DNA of 64,000 bases from CAZAQV01 sp964487255 (GTDB taxonomy: Bacteria > Myxococcota_A > Polyangia > Polyangiales > CAZAQV01), in contig CAZAQV010000016.1 of the NCBI GenBank assembly GCA_964487255.1, positions 62,001 through 126,000 on the forward strand. The letters run 5' to 3'. Made by a program: the position numbers and the translations under genes. Of this stretch, positions 53,645-61,602 are shown one piece after another. Under the pieces are notes generated by a model. It had not been told where the DNA came from, did no database searches, and saw nothing but the letters and a program-made list of their open reading frames with translations. Positions within the stretch are counted from its first letter, which is position 1; each line of letters begins with the position of its first letter.

Positions 53645-53649
53645 TGCAT
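53630..53649. promoter_or_regulatory. Possible operator: paired ATGCAT palindromes over the divergent promoter
   Basis: ATGCAT at 53630-53635 and 53644-53649, 8 bp apart, flank and overlap the TTGACA element of the leftward promoter. A dimeric winged-helix repressor could bind here; the divergent regulator gene is the obvious candidate. Confidence 0.5.
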
Positions 53650-53671
53650 GAAAATGAGATACATTAATAAA

Positions 53672-53998
53672 ATGACGCCGAGCGACGCATCACAGCTCGA
53701 AAGCAGGGGTTGGACCTTCTTGAGCAACCACGCGCATGTGCTTGTCATGGTGGCCCGTGACCCCCACGTTCGGGTGCGCGAGATCGCGTCGGGGGTTGGG
53801 ATCACCGAGCGCGCGGTGATGCGAATCTTGGGCGAACTCGAAGAAGCCGGGGTTATTTCTCGCGAACGACAAGGCCGACGCACGGAGTACCACGTTCATC
53901 CCGATCGTCAGTTGCGTCATCCGCTTGAGGCGGACCACACCGTTCGTGAACTGCTTTCGCTCCTGGTCGGCGTAGAAGCCCTGCGCAACGCCTCGTAG
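53672..53998 (+). CDS. Winged-helix transcriptional regulator
   Basis: 108 aa from the ATG at 53672 (in-frame ATGs at 53630, 53648 and 53654 are alternatives, but the earlier codons overlap the palindromes). The wHTH is plain: LSNHAHVLVMVARDPHVRVR, EIASGVGITERAVMRILGEL, EEAGVISRERQGRRTEYHVH, with a short C-terminal helix. No ligand domain is visible. It resembles small MarR/ArsR-type regulators. It is divergent from the ABC operon, with promoter elements and paired palindromes between them, so it probably controls that operon and itself. Confidence 0.82.
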   Translation: MTPSDASQLESRGWTFLSNHAHVLVMVARDPHVRVREIASGVGITERAVMRILGELEEAGVISRERQGRRTEYHVHPDRQLRHPLEADHTVRELLSLLVGVEALRNAS

Positions 53999-54001
53999 TC
54001 T

Positions 54002-54190
54002 TTATATCGGCGAGCAGAAGAGACCGGTCAGACAGGTGATGGTGCCGCTCGTAGCGGCGACCCAAAGCGTACCGGTGCTGTCGTCAAAATCGATGCCCGC
54101 CGAACTGCTGACTCCGTCCGGCAGCGCGTATTCCACGCGGCGCAGGTGAGCACCGCGCTGGCCGAGCACATGGACAGTCCGGGCGGCAAG
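54002..54190 (-). pseudogene. 3' remnant of a beta-propeller-type gene
   Basis: The minus-strand frame ends in a stop at 54002-54004 and its last 45 residues look truly coding: VEYALPDGVSSSAGIDFDDS then TGTLWVAATSGTITCLTGLF, a propeller-blade and Cys-containing ending like that of the lipoproteins elsewhere in the window. No start or signal is present and the frame loses protein character beyond about 54190. I take it as a gene end cut off from its 5' part. The boundary is approximate. Confidence 0.45.
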
Positions 54191-54304
54191 CGCCTCGCGT
54201 ATTCCGTACTCCACGCGCTGACGATCGCCAGCCCTACGCTGCATGATGATGCAGCGTTTTTGGCGGACAAGCTCGGGCTTAAACTCAAGTTTGACGGCAA
54301 CTGA
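54150..54304 (+). pseudogene. 3' remnant of a second gene (TerB-like ending)
   Basis: The plus-strand frame ending TGA at 54302-54304 reads EHMDSPGGKRLAYSVLHALT, IASPTLHDDAAFLADKLGLK with a short tail. Helices around HDDAAFLADKLGL resemble the end of TerB-like proteins. It has no credible start. It is in the same frame as the regulator, whose stop at 53996-53998 interrupts it. The minus-strand remnant abuts it head to head near 54150-54190, which points to a rearrangement that removed both 5' parts. Confidence 0.4.
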
Positions 54305-54351
54305 GAAGGTTCTGGGACTTTCGCGGCCTTTTCATTAAAGGAACCGCTCAC

Positions 54352-54371
54352 CGTACTTGTAAGGAAGTACG
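54352..54371 (+). promoter_or_regulatory. Hairpin holding the ribosome-binding site of the next gene
   Basis: CGTACTT (54352-54358), loop GTAAGG, AAGTACG (54365-54371), directly followed by the ATG at 54372. The AAGGA Shine-Dalgarno lies in the loop and the start of the right arm, so folding would limit translation. Confidence 0.5.
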
Positions 54372-55559
54372 ATGAGACCTTCGTGCGTACTCCTTCCGTG
54401 CATTTTCTTAGTATTGCTCGCATTGACGGCCTGCGGCGATGGGCGCGGGGCGTCGCTTTTCGCCGGTTCTTGTGAGGCGTTGTTGGCGTGTTGCGCAGAG
54501 CTTTCGCCGGACGCGAAATCCCAATGTGAAGACGCCTACCATCACTATCGAGACGCCGATGGGGCCGAACGACAGTGTCAGGCAGCCTTGGAATCGACAC
54601 GCGCGACCGGTTTTTGTGCAGACACTCCAGGTTCGCTCGATGTCTCCGTCAATACCGACGATGGCGGTGTACCTAGTGGCTCTGACCAGGAGGTTCTGAT
54701 CCGTGTCGCTTCGCAGCAAAGCGAACTCGGTTGTCGTTCAAACTCGAATGTACTCTGCACGTCCATCGTTTTCTCTCCTACGATTTCACTCCGCTGCTGT
54801 GCGATCCAGGCTCACAATCTCCCGGTCAGAGCACTAGTGGCTCTGAGGTGACTCTCACCGTTTTGTCCTACGCGCCAAACGAACAGAAGGTTCGAGTACG
54901 CGTGACTAACGCTACGAGCGCGGAGCTACGAGTCGATCAAAGCAAGGTTTCCTTGTGGTTAGAGAATGGTGAGGTTCTTCCTGGGGATGCAACGTATTAC
55001 GAGGATAGTTGTCGCGTCACGATCGTTCGCGGCGCGAGTACAGAGTGTGCGGTGAAGTTTTGGGCGGTTGAGTCCACTGCGTTCTCTCAAGGAACATAAG
55101 GTTGTATTTACATACCCTGGCGGTCGCAGCGAAGCGCCAATCGTTGAATCTGTTCAGTGCGCTGGCGGAATCGAGGGCACCGCAGCGGCTTGCGAAGATG
55201 GCTGTGATAACGATGGGGACGGGTTTGTCGACTGCGACGATCGAGATTGTTGCGCTTGGGCGTTGGGCTGTCCCGCTGAAAGTTACTGCGGGCGCAACGC
55301 CAGTCGCTACGAAGATAGCTACGCGGCTTGCCGGGACGGTCAAGATAATGATGGTGACGGAAGGGTCGACTGCGCGGATTTCGATTGCGAGGTCCACTGC
55401 CGATGTACCGAAGGGACCGAAGACACCTTCGCGGCCTGTACGGATGGCTGCAACAACGACGGAGACATGGAATCGTGGATCGATTGCAATGATCGAGATT
55501 GCTGTCCAGCTTTGGCCGACTATGCCTGCCCTCTCGACACCTTTTGCGGCGGGCAGTAG
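54372..55559 (+). pseudogene. Broken lipoprotein gene with Cys/Asp-rich motifs (two frame changes)
   Basis: A lipoprotein signal (lipobox LTAC, Cys21) and a Cys-rich segment are read in one frame to about 54685. The protein then continues in another frame (SEVTLTVLSYAPNEQKVRVR to AVKFWAVESTAFSQGT, stop at 55097-55099), and then back in the first frame (KVVFTYPGGRSEAPIV and three copies of a motif like CDNDGDGFVDCDDRDC, ending at 55557-55559). The first shift coincides with a 13-bp direct repeat, CTAGTGGCTCTGA, at 54673-54685 and 54834-54846; removing the 161 bp between copies restores the frame. The second needs a one- or two-base change near 55090. It could also reflect sequencing errors. 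Confidence 0.65.
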
Positions 55560-55583
55560 CGCATTGCGGCGGGCAGTAGCGCA
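55544..55583. repeat. 20-bp perfect tandem duplication
   Basis: TTGCGGCGGGCAGTAGCGCA occurs at 55544-55563 and 55564-55583, across the end of the broken lipoprotein gene. Confidence 0.95.
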
Positions 55584-55664
55584 CGGCTTCGGCTTGATTT
55601 TGCTTGCTTCCGCCGTGTCGGCACATGCACTTGAAGGGGCGGCTATTCGTGTCAGTCTTGCGCT

Positions 55665-56453
55665 GTGGCCGGAGCGGCAGACGACACGGGAATCGGTGGG
55701 CCGGGGCGTGCGTTCCCACAGACGCCGGTGTCCGCAATCCTGGCTGTCCAAGCGGGAAGTCCGGCCGATAAGGCGCGGGCCTTTGCGACGATCTCGCGCG
55801 CGTACTGGAAACCGGTGTACATGCACACGCGTTTGCGTTGGCGGCGGTCGAACGAAGACGCCAAAGACCTGACGCAGGGCTTTTTCGCGAACGCGCTTGA
55901 GCGCGATCTTTTCAGTCGTTACGATGCTTCGCGGGCCAAGTTTCGCACCTATGTGCGCATGTGTCTGGAGAGCTACCTTTCGAACGCGAACTCTTTCTCG
56001 AACGCCAAGAAGCGAGGCGGCGATGCGGTAGGCGTGCCTTTTGATCTCGACTTGGTCGAACACGAGCTGCAACTGACCCAAAAAGCGATTGGCGATCCCG
56101 ACGCGATCTTCGAGACTGCGTGGGCACAAGGTATTTTTCGTACGGCGACCGAAGCACTTCGCAGCGAGCTGCTTGGCGAAGGCAAGAGCACGGTGTACGA
56201 GGTCTTCAAGCGTTACGAACTGGACCCAATGTTCGAGTCCGATGCACAGCAGCCCACTTACGCAGAGCTGGCGCAAACCTTTTCGATTCGCACGACCGAC
56301 GTCACGAACTACCTTGCCTCGGCGCGTCGTCGTTTGCGCAAAGCCGTGATCGCCTCGCTACGTGCGCTGACTTCGACAGAGGAAGAACTCCGAGAAGAAG
56401 CGACGTTGGTGCTCGGCGTGTCTCCCGAAGTTGCGCGGGAGCTGTGCGCGTGA
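55665..56453 (+). CDS. ECF-like sigma factor (RNA polymerase sigma-70 family)
   Basis: 262 aa, GTG start at 55665. Region 2 is visible at about 40-110: AFATISRAYWKPVYMHTRLR, EDAKDLTQGFFANALERDLF, SRYDASRAKFRTYVRMCLES, a pattern I know from ECF sigma factors linked to Ser/Thr kinases in planctomycetes and myxobacteria. Region 4 lies at about 195-240: TYAELAQTFSIRTTDVTNYL with ASARRRLRKAVIASLRALTS. No anti-sigma factor gene is adjacent. Its stop overlaps the GTG of the beta-helix lipoprotein gene by 4 nt, and a large kinase gene lies just beyond, so kinase control is a reasonable inference. Confidence 0.85.
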   Translation: MAGAADDTGIGGPGRAFPQTPVSAILAVQAGSPADKARAFATISRAYWKPVYMHTRLRWRRSNEDAKDLTQGFFANALERDLFSRYDASRAKFRTYVRMCLESYLSNANSFSNAKKRGGDAVGVPFDLDLVEHELQLTQKAIGDPDAIFETAWAQGIFRTATEALRSELLGEGKSTVYEVFKRYELDPMFESDAQQPTYAELAQTFSIRTTDVTNYLASARRRLRKAVIASLRALTSTEEELREEATLVLGVSPEVARELCA

Positions 56454-57880
56454 GCATGACTCTCAGGTCGAGCGTCGGGGTGAGGCAGCTTGTACGACCG
56501 GCCTTGTGGATGGCGATTGCGCTCTCGTGGTCGGCCTGTGGCGCTGACAACAGTTTGTGTTCGGTCGACTCCCTGCAAGCCGAACTCGACACTGCGCAAC
56601 CTGGGCAGGTGGTCTCCGCAGGCGTTTGCACGTTCGATGGCCCTGTCCGCATCCCTGCGGGGGTCGGGTTGCGCGGTGCGGGTACGGACGAAACCATTTT
56701 TAAACTTGGTCCGAGCGACTCGCCCATCGCGATCGATTCGTCGGGTCTGGCCTCGAGCCTTTCGAACGTTCGGGTTCGCTCCGAAGCCTGCGCCGCTATT
56801 ACGATAACCGGATCGGGAAGCGTGGGGCTTGCGAGCCTGCAGGTTGATGCTTTGAGCGGGCTCGCTATCGGCGCTCAAGCTCTCGCGGAGCTGCAGCTTA
56901 CAGAGGTCGAGATCCAAGGGCCCGTCGATGCACAGACGGACGATGCGACGATTCCACTTCCTCCGTATGCTTGCAGTACGGGGCAACCGGCGACCCATGG
57001 GCTTGTTCTTATCGACGTCGAAGATGCTTCGCTCAACCAAGTGCGCGTGGAAGGGTTTGCGGCGTTTGGGGCACTCTTCTTGCGCAGTGTTGTTGCTTGG
57101 GATGGTGGCGGCAGTGAGAACAATGTCGGCACGGGGGTTGGCGTCTGGGGTGGAGACGTGGACTTACGAGGGCTTCGGCTGTGCGGGGCCGAACAGCGAA
57201 CGTTACCGGTGGAGGCGAGCAACGGCATCTTCGCCAGCGGTGCGAGTGTTTCGACTTCAGCGATTACTGTGTGCGAGAGCGACGTGTTTGGGCTGTTTCA
57301 TGACAACGTGAGCGCCGAGCACCGTGACCTCGTCGCGCAGGACAACGGTTATGGCGGCGTGTGGGCACAGTCGGTCTCGTCGCTGTCGATTACCGGTACC
57401 AGTGAGTTTGTGCGCAATGGCTTTGCTGGCGTTGCGGCCTTTGACTCGAGTGGTGTCGAAGTAAGCGGGGCGACGGTGGAAGCGACGGAAAGCAAGCTCT
57501 CCTTGGTGGGTCAAACCGGATCGGTCACCGTAGGCGATGGTGTCCACGTCGTGCGAAGCGCGGGCATGCTCGAAAACCTGCTGTTGACGAACAACGAACG
57601 CGTGGCACTGCTTCTCGATTTTGGCGGCGACGGATCGAGCAACGCGGTTTCGCTCTTGGATGTGACAGTCGATGGATCTGGTGATGCCCTCGGCGCGATC
57701 GCGCAAAACGGCCAGATTGCTGCGACGTGGGACGCTCAAGTCACGCGTCAGGGCACGACAATGAGCAATGATGTGGCCTTCGCGGGCACGCTCGCCGTCG
57801 CCGATATTGTTGGACCGGTCTGCTTACCGAGTCCCGGCGACCTCGATGGGATGGGGTTAGACGCCCTGGTCGGGCCCTAA
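56450..57880 (+). CDS. Parallel beta-helix lipoprotein
   Basis: 476 aa from the GTG at 56450 (an ATG at 56456 is nearly as good); it overlaps the sigma-factor stop by 4 nt. Lipobox WSAC (Cys30). The body is a right-handed beta-helix as in NosD/pectate-lyase-like proteins: VVSAGVCTFDGPVRIPAGVG, SLSNVRVRSEACAAITITGS, GSENNVGTGVGVWGGDVDLR, SVSSLSITGTSEFVRNGFAG, MLENLLLTNNERVALLLDFG. No catalytic residues can be assigned; many such proteins bind surface glycans. The last 24 bp overlap the convergent kinase gene. Confidence 0.82.
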   Translation: MSMTLRSSVGVRQLVRPALWMAIALSWSACGADNSLCSVDSLQAELDTAQPGQVVSAGVCTFDGPVRIPAGVGLRGAGTDETIFKLGPSDSPIAIDSSGLASSLSNVRVRSEACAAITITGSGSVGLASLQVDALSGLAIGAQALAELQLTEVEIQGPVDAQTDDATIPLPPYACSTGQPATHGLVLIDVEDASLNQVRVEGFAAFGALFLRSVVAWDGGGSENNVGTGVGVWGGDVDLRGLRLCGAEQRTLPVEASNGIFASGASVSTSAITVCESDVFGLFHDNVSAEHRDLVAQDNGYGGVWAQSVSSLSITGTSEFVRNGFAGVAAFDSSGVEVSGATVEATESKLSLVGQTGSVTVGDGVHVVRSAGMLENLLLTNNERVALLLDFGGDGSSNAVSLLDVTVDGSGDALGAIAQNGQIAATWDAQVTRQGTTMSNDVAFAGTLAVADIVGPVCLPSPGDLDGMGLDALVGP

Positions 57881-60800
57881 CAGGGCGCGGTGTTCGGGAA
57901 TATTCGCAAACGAGGCGCGCAGCTCGGGGTCGTCAATGTCGTCGAGACTGGCTTGTATTCGCGTCTGGGCCAGACGTTGTGTCGCTTCCGTCGATTCGCC
58001 GGCGGCGGACAATGCTTCGAGCCGCGCCAAATAGACGATCGCCGCATCCTCTTCGATTGGATCGAGTTCGCATAAGTCGAAGGCCCGCTTCGTGATGGTG
58101 AGCGCTGCGTCGATATCGTCTTGTTCAACGGCCAGGCGTCCTAGCAATGCGAGTGCGAGCGCACGTACTGTGCGGCTCACGCCAGGCTCGTCGAGCGAGC
58201 TTGCGAGCTGGGCGGCGGCCGAGGGGTTCTCCGTGCGTGCTTCGATGCGAGCCAGGTACAGCGTCGCCGCGTCGTGTAGCTGGTCGTCCTCGGTTTGACG
58301 ACTGATTTGACGCGCCGCCTCGATGACCGTCCGCGCCTCTTCGAGCAGTCCGAGGCGCGTGCGCGCGTAGCCAAGGTTCAGCAGGCAATAACCGAGCATC
58401 ACGCGATGCCCGATCTGCTGACAAGCCTCGCGCGCCTGTTCAAGCGCTTGCTCAGCTTGGGTGTAGCGACCCACGCGGTTGTAGGCGTCAGCCAGGTTGC
58501 TTGCGGCGCCTGCGGCTCGACCCAAGTTGCCGGCGTCCTTGTAGCGTCGGTGGAGCTCCAAGAAACCTTCGATGCGACCTTTGAGCGAGCCCTTTTTCGC
58601 GGCCAAATGCGCTTTCCAACCCACCAGGAGCGTTTCTGTTTCCAGGCCGACGTCTTGCGCGAGCGACTGCGCCTCTTCGAGCAGCTTGCTCGCCTCCTCG
58701 AGCAGGCCTTGTTGGCTTTTGGTCAGCGATGCTCGGCCTCGGGCCACGACGCGTTCGTCAACAAGACCTGAGCGATCAGCCAATGCGATGGCCCGCTCGG
58801 CGTGACCTTTGGCGTCTGCGAAGGCTCGACTGCGGGCACTGAGCAGCGCCAGCTCGCCGTGAACGCGCGCTCGTTGGGCGTCACTTGCGGCTACCTCAAG
58901 CGCCTGGTCCAAGACCTCTTGCATCGGATCTGTTGCCGAGAAAAAGCGATAGCCCTCCACCCGCGCCATGTGTAGGGCATACGCATTCGCTTGGGATACC
59001 TCGAAGCGAAGGGCTCGCTCAGCGTGCGCGGTGACCGCACGCGCGTCCCCGGTTCGCGCCGCCTGCGCCGTGGCCAACAGGTAGTGTTCTGCCGCCTGCT
59101 GCGCTTCGTCGCCCAGCTCATGGTGTCGTGCGACCGCGGCAAGAAGCGCGCTCGTGTGGTTCCCCCGTAGCCGTTCGCTGAGCGTTCTGGCGGCTCGGCG
59201 ATGGAGCAAGGCGCGGCCGCTCGGTGGGATGCTCTCATAAGCCACATCGGTAAAAAGGTCGGCGCTAAAGGTGTAATGCCGCCGTCGCGCGTCGTGGGTG
59301 CCGCTCATTCGATCGCGATCCCGTCGTACCGTTCCTTCCCCGATGAGTGTGTCCAAGAGGCTGCGCGGATCGGCGATGCCCATCAAGCGCAACTCGGCAA
59401 CCGACACGGGTGTGCCCAGAACCGCCAGCGCTTGGCAAAGCTTTTGTGCATCTTCGGGGAGTTGGTCGAGGCGGGATTGGACAGCGGCTTCGATCGTCAG
59501 GGGCAAGGCTTCGGTCCCGTGCAAGCAGAGCTGCTCGACAAAAAATGGGTTTCCTCCTGCGCGTTCAACGATGGCGGAAACCCACGCGCTGCCCGCGCGG
59601 GGAAGTAGACTTTGAGTCATTTGCTGTGCAGCCCGCTTCGAGAGCGGCACGAGCGGATAGCTTCGGGTTACGCGTTCTCTCAAGCTGGCAAGCGATTCGT
59701 GAGATTCGCCGCGAGCAGTGAGAACAAAGACGCTCGGAGTGTGTTGGATCGTCTCGAGCAAGTCTTCAAGGAGTTCGAGCGATTCGCCATCTGCGCGGTG
59801 AAGGTCTTCGAGCACAAACGCAGTAGGCGCTTGCTCGGCACGCGCAATAACCCAACTTCGAAGCGCTCCCCGCAGCTGGCCACGTACCGCGCGAAAGTCG
59901 GTCTGCGACAGTGTTGAGAGGTCCCCTCCTTGCGGAGGATGAAGCCACGCTTGGAGCACCGGTTCTAAGACGGCGTCGGGCAGGGAGCGAAGCAGGTTTT
60001 CCCACAGTCCAAAGGCCCGTCGATGTATCGCGCTGGGACTCTGGCAAAGCAAAACGTCGACATCGCTCCGAGTCGTGAGCTGATTCACCAAGGCAGATTT
60101 TCCGCCGCCCATCTCTGCCGTAAACAGAACGCTCTGCGCTGTTTGCTCGTCATGCGCGCGCGCGATGGTTCGTTCAAGGAGGGCAAGTTCGTCCTCTCGA
60201 CCGAAGAGTCGCACAGGTTGCGGTGTTTGGAGGACAGCCTTTCGCGCTTTGAGCAGCTGCCACAAGTCACCGCCGACGGCGGTTCGCTCAAAACGTGCTG
60301 GAACGAACTCGGCGACACTTCCGGTCACCACGACACCCGAGCGGTCGGCCTCGCGTGCCCGATGGAGGGCCGCTTCGACATCGTTGATGGCGACGCCGGT
60401 CAGACCGTCTTCTTCGGCCAGCGCACGCCCAGCGCTGACCGCGATGTACGTTGCGAAGGGCGCCGCAGCCAGGGCGGCTTCGCATGCTCGGCCGAGTTCG
60501 TCCCCGCTGCTCCGCTGCGCACCGAATAGACCCATCGCCGATCCGGCCAAGCACTGGGTTGGGCGTCCTCCAAAGTCGTGCATGCACTGTGAGAACTGCA
60601 CGGAATCCCGTACGCCGTGGGCCATCACGATGGCGACAACGCGCTGTTCTCCGGAGCGCATGAGCGGTGCCGCGCTCTGAGACACGCTCGAAGGTGCGTC
60701 GCGAGTTCGGGCTTGAAATGTGCGAAGGGCTTCTGCGAACGCCAGTGGGTCCTTCCAACGGTCGGCGGGCGACTTGCATAGGGCCTTGCTGACGAGTGAC

Positions 60801-61534
60801 TCGAGCGACGAGGGGACCCCTGGGCGAACCGCCGCGATCGAGGGTGGATCACTCATCAAAATGGCGACCAACGTGGCCATCGGTGAGTCACGCGAGAACG
60901 GACGCTGCCCGGTCAGCAGCTCATAGAGCACGACGCCGAGCGCCCACACGTCGGTCGTCACGCTGAGCGTCTTGCTCCCCTCGGCCTGCTCGGGCGAGAG
61001 GTAGTCCAAGGTGCCGATCATGTGGCCCGTTTGCGTCAACGTTGTCGCGTTCTGCAGGTGCGCAATCCCGAAGTCGACGACTTTGATCGTTCCGTCGTCA
61101 CAAAGAAACAAGTTCGAGGGTTTGATGTCGCGGTGAATCACGCCTGCCGCGTGGATGGCGTGGAGGGCTTCGGACGCTTCGGTCACCCACGCGATGGCCC
61201 CGCTGATGGCGATCGGTTCGCGCGCATCTGCAAGCACCTCACTGAGCGCCCGACCCCAGAGGCGCTCCATCACCAGATAAGGTGCGCCATCATCGGTGAG
61301 GCCCGCGTCGAGGATGCGAATGACATTGGGGTGATCGATGCGCACCGAGGCCTCGCGCTCGAAACGGACGCGCAGCGCGTCCTGCACGTCGGCATTCGCG
61401 TGGTCCGTTCCGTGGAGCACTTTGATTGCGACAGTCTCGCCTGCAGCGCCGCGGCCCTGGTAGACCACGCCCATCCCGCCCTCACCAAGCTTGCCCACGA
61501 TGGAGTAGGTGCCGATCTGCGATGGGATCTTCAA
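57857..61534 (-). CDS. Multidomain Ser/Thr kinase with cyclase-like, AAA-ATPase and TPR regions
   Basis: 1225 aa, TTG start at 61534 (no ATG or GTG fits). Kinase at about 8-275: KLGEGGMGVVY, Lys38, HRDIKPSN with Asp136, DFG 154-156. A region at about 295-430 (RVVAIVMAHGVRDSVQFSQC, ATYIAVSAGRALAEEDGLTG, RSGVVVTGSVAEFVPARFER) matches the fold of nucleotide-cyclase homology domains but lacks the metal-binding Asp pair. The ATPase has Walker A AEMGGGKSA (473-481) and Walker B FVLEDLHRAD (about 573). About 450 C-terminal residues form TPR helices (LADAYNRVGRYTQAEQALEQ, YCLLNLGYARTRLGLLEEAR). The layout recalls kinase-STAND regulators. Close to the ECF sigma and beta-helix genes. Confidence 0.92.
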   Translation of the reverse strand: MKIPSQIGTYSIVGKLGEGGMGVVYQGRGAAGETVAIKVLHGTDHANADVQDALRVRFEREASVRIDHPNVIRILDAGLTDDGAPYLVMERLWGRALSEVLADAREPIAISGAIAWVTEASEALHAIHAAGVIHRDIKPSNLFLCDDGTIKVVDFGIAHLQNATTLTQTGHMIGTLDYLSPEQAEGSKTLSVTTDVWALGVVLYELLTGQRPFSRDSPMATLVAILMSDPPSIAAVRPGVPSSLESLVSKALCKSPADRWKDPLAFAEALRTFQARTRDAPSSVSQSAAPLMRSGEQRVVAIVMAHGVRDSVQFSQCMHDFGGRPTQCLAGSAMGLFGAQRSSGDELGRACEAALAAAPFATYIAVSAGRALAEEDGLTGVAINDVEAALHRAREADRSGVVVTGSVAEFVPARFERTAVGGDLWQLLKARKAVLQTPQPVRLFGREDELALLERTIARAHDEQTAQSVLFTAEMGGGKSALVNQLTTRSDVDVLLCQSPSAIHRRAFGLWENLLRSLPDAVLEPVLQAWLHPPQGGDLSTLSQTDFRAVRGQLRGALRSWVIARAEQAPTAFVLEDLHRADGESLELLEDLLETIQHTPSVFVLTARGESHESLASLRERVTRSYPLVPLSKRAAQQMTQSLLPRAGSAWVSAIVERAGGNPFFVEQLCLHGTEALPLTIEAAVQSRLDQLPEDAQKLCQALAVLGTPVSVAELRLMGIADPRSLLDTLIGEGTVRRDRDRMSGTHDARRRHYTFSADLFTDVAYESIPPSGRALLHRRAARTLSERLRGNHTSALLAAVARHHELGDEAQQAAEHYLLATAQAARTGDARAVTAHAERALRFEVSQANAYALHMARVEGYRFFSATDPMQEVLDQALEVAASDAQRARVHGELALLSARSRAFADAKGHAERAIALADRSGLVDERVVARGRASLTKSQQGLLEEASKLLEEAQSLAQDVGLETETLLVGWKAHLAAKKGSLKGRIEGFLELHRRYKDAGNLGRAAGAASNLADAYNRVGRYTQAEQALEQAREACQQIGHRVMLGYCLLNLGYARTRLGLLEEARTVIEAARQISRQTEDDQLHDAATLYLARIEARTENPSAAAQLASSLDEPGVSRTVRALALALLGRLAVEQDDIDAALTITKRAFDLCELDPIEEDAAIVYLARLEALSAAGESTEATQRLAQTRIQASLDDIDDPELRASFANIPEHRALLGPDQGV

Positions 61535-61602
61535 AACGACGGCAGTATGACCGTTTTTCTGCGTTTGCGCTCGAAGACTTCGAGTTGGTTGATCGAGCCC
61601 CC

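Noticed and set aside
53999..54304. Stop-codon readthrough of the wHTH regulator into the in-frame downstream stretch
   Set aside because: The frame does stay open after the TAG at 53996-53998, but the first 50 residues look non-coding and overlap a better minus-strand frame; a remnant is the simpler reading.
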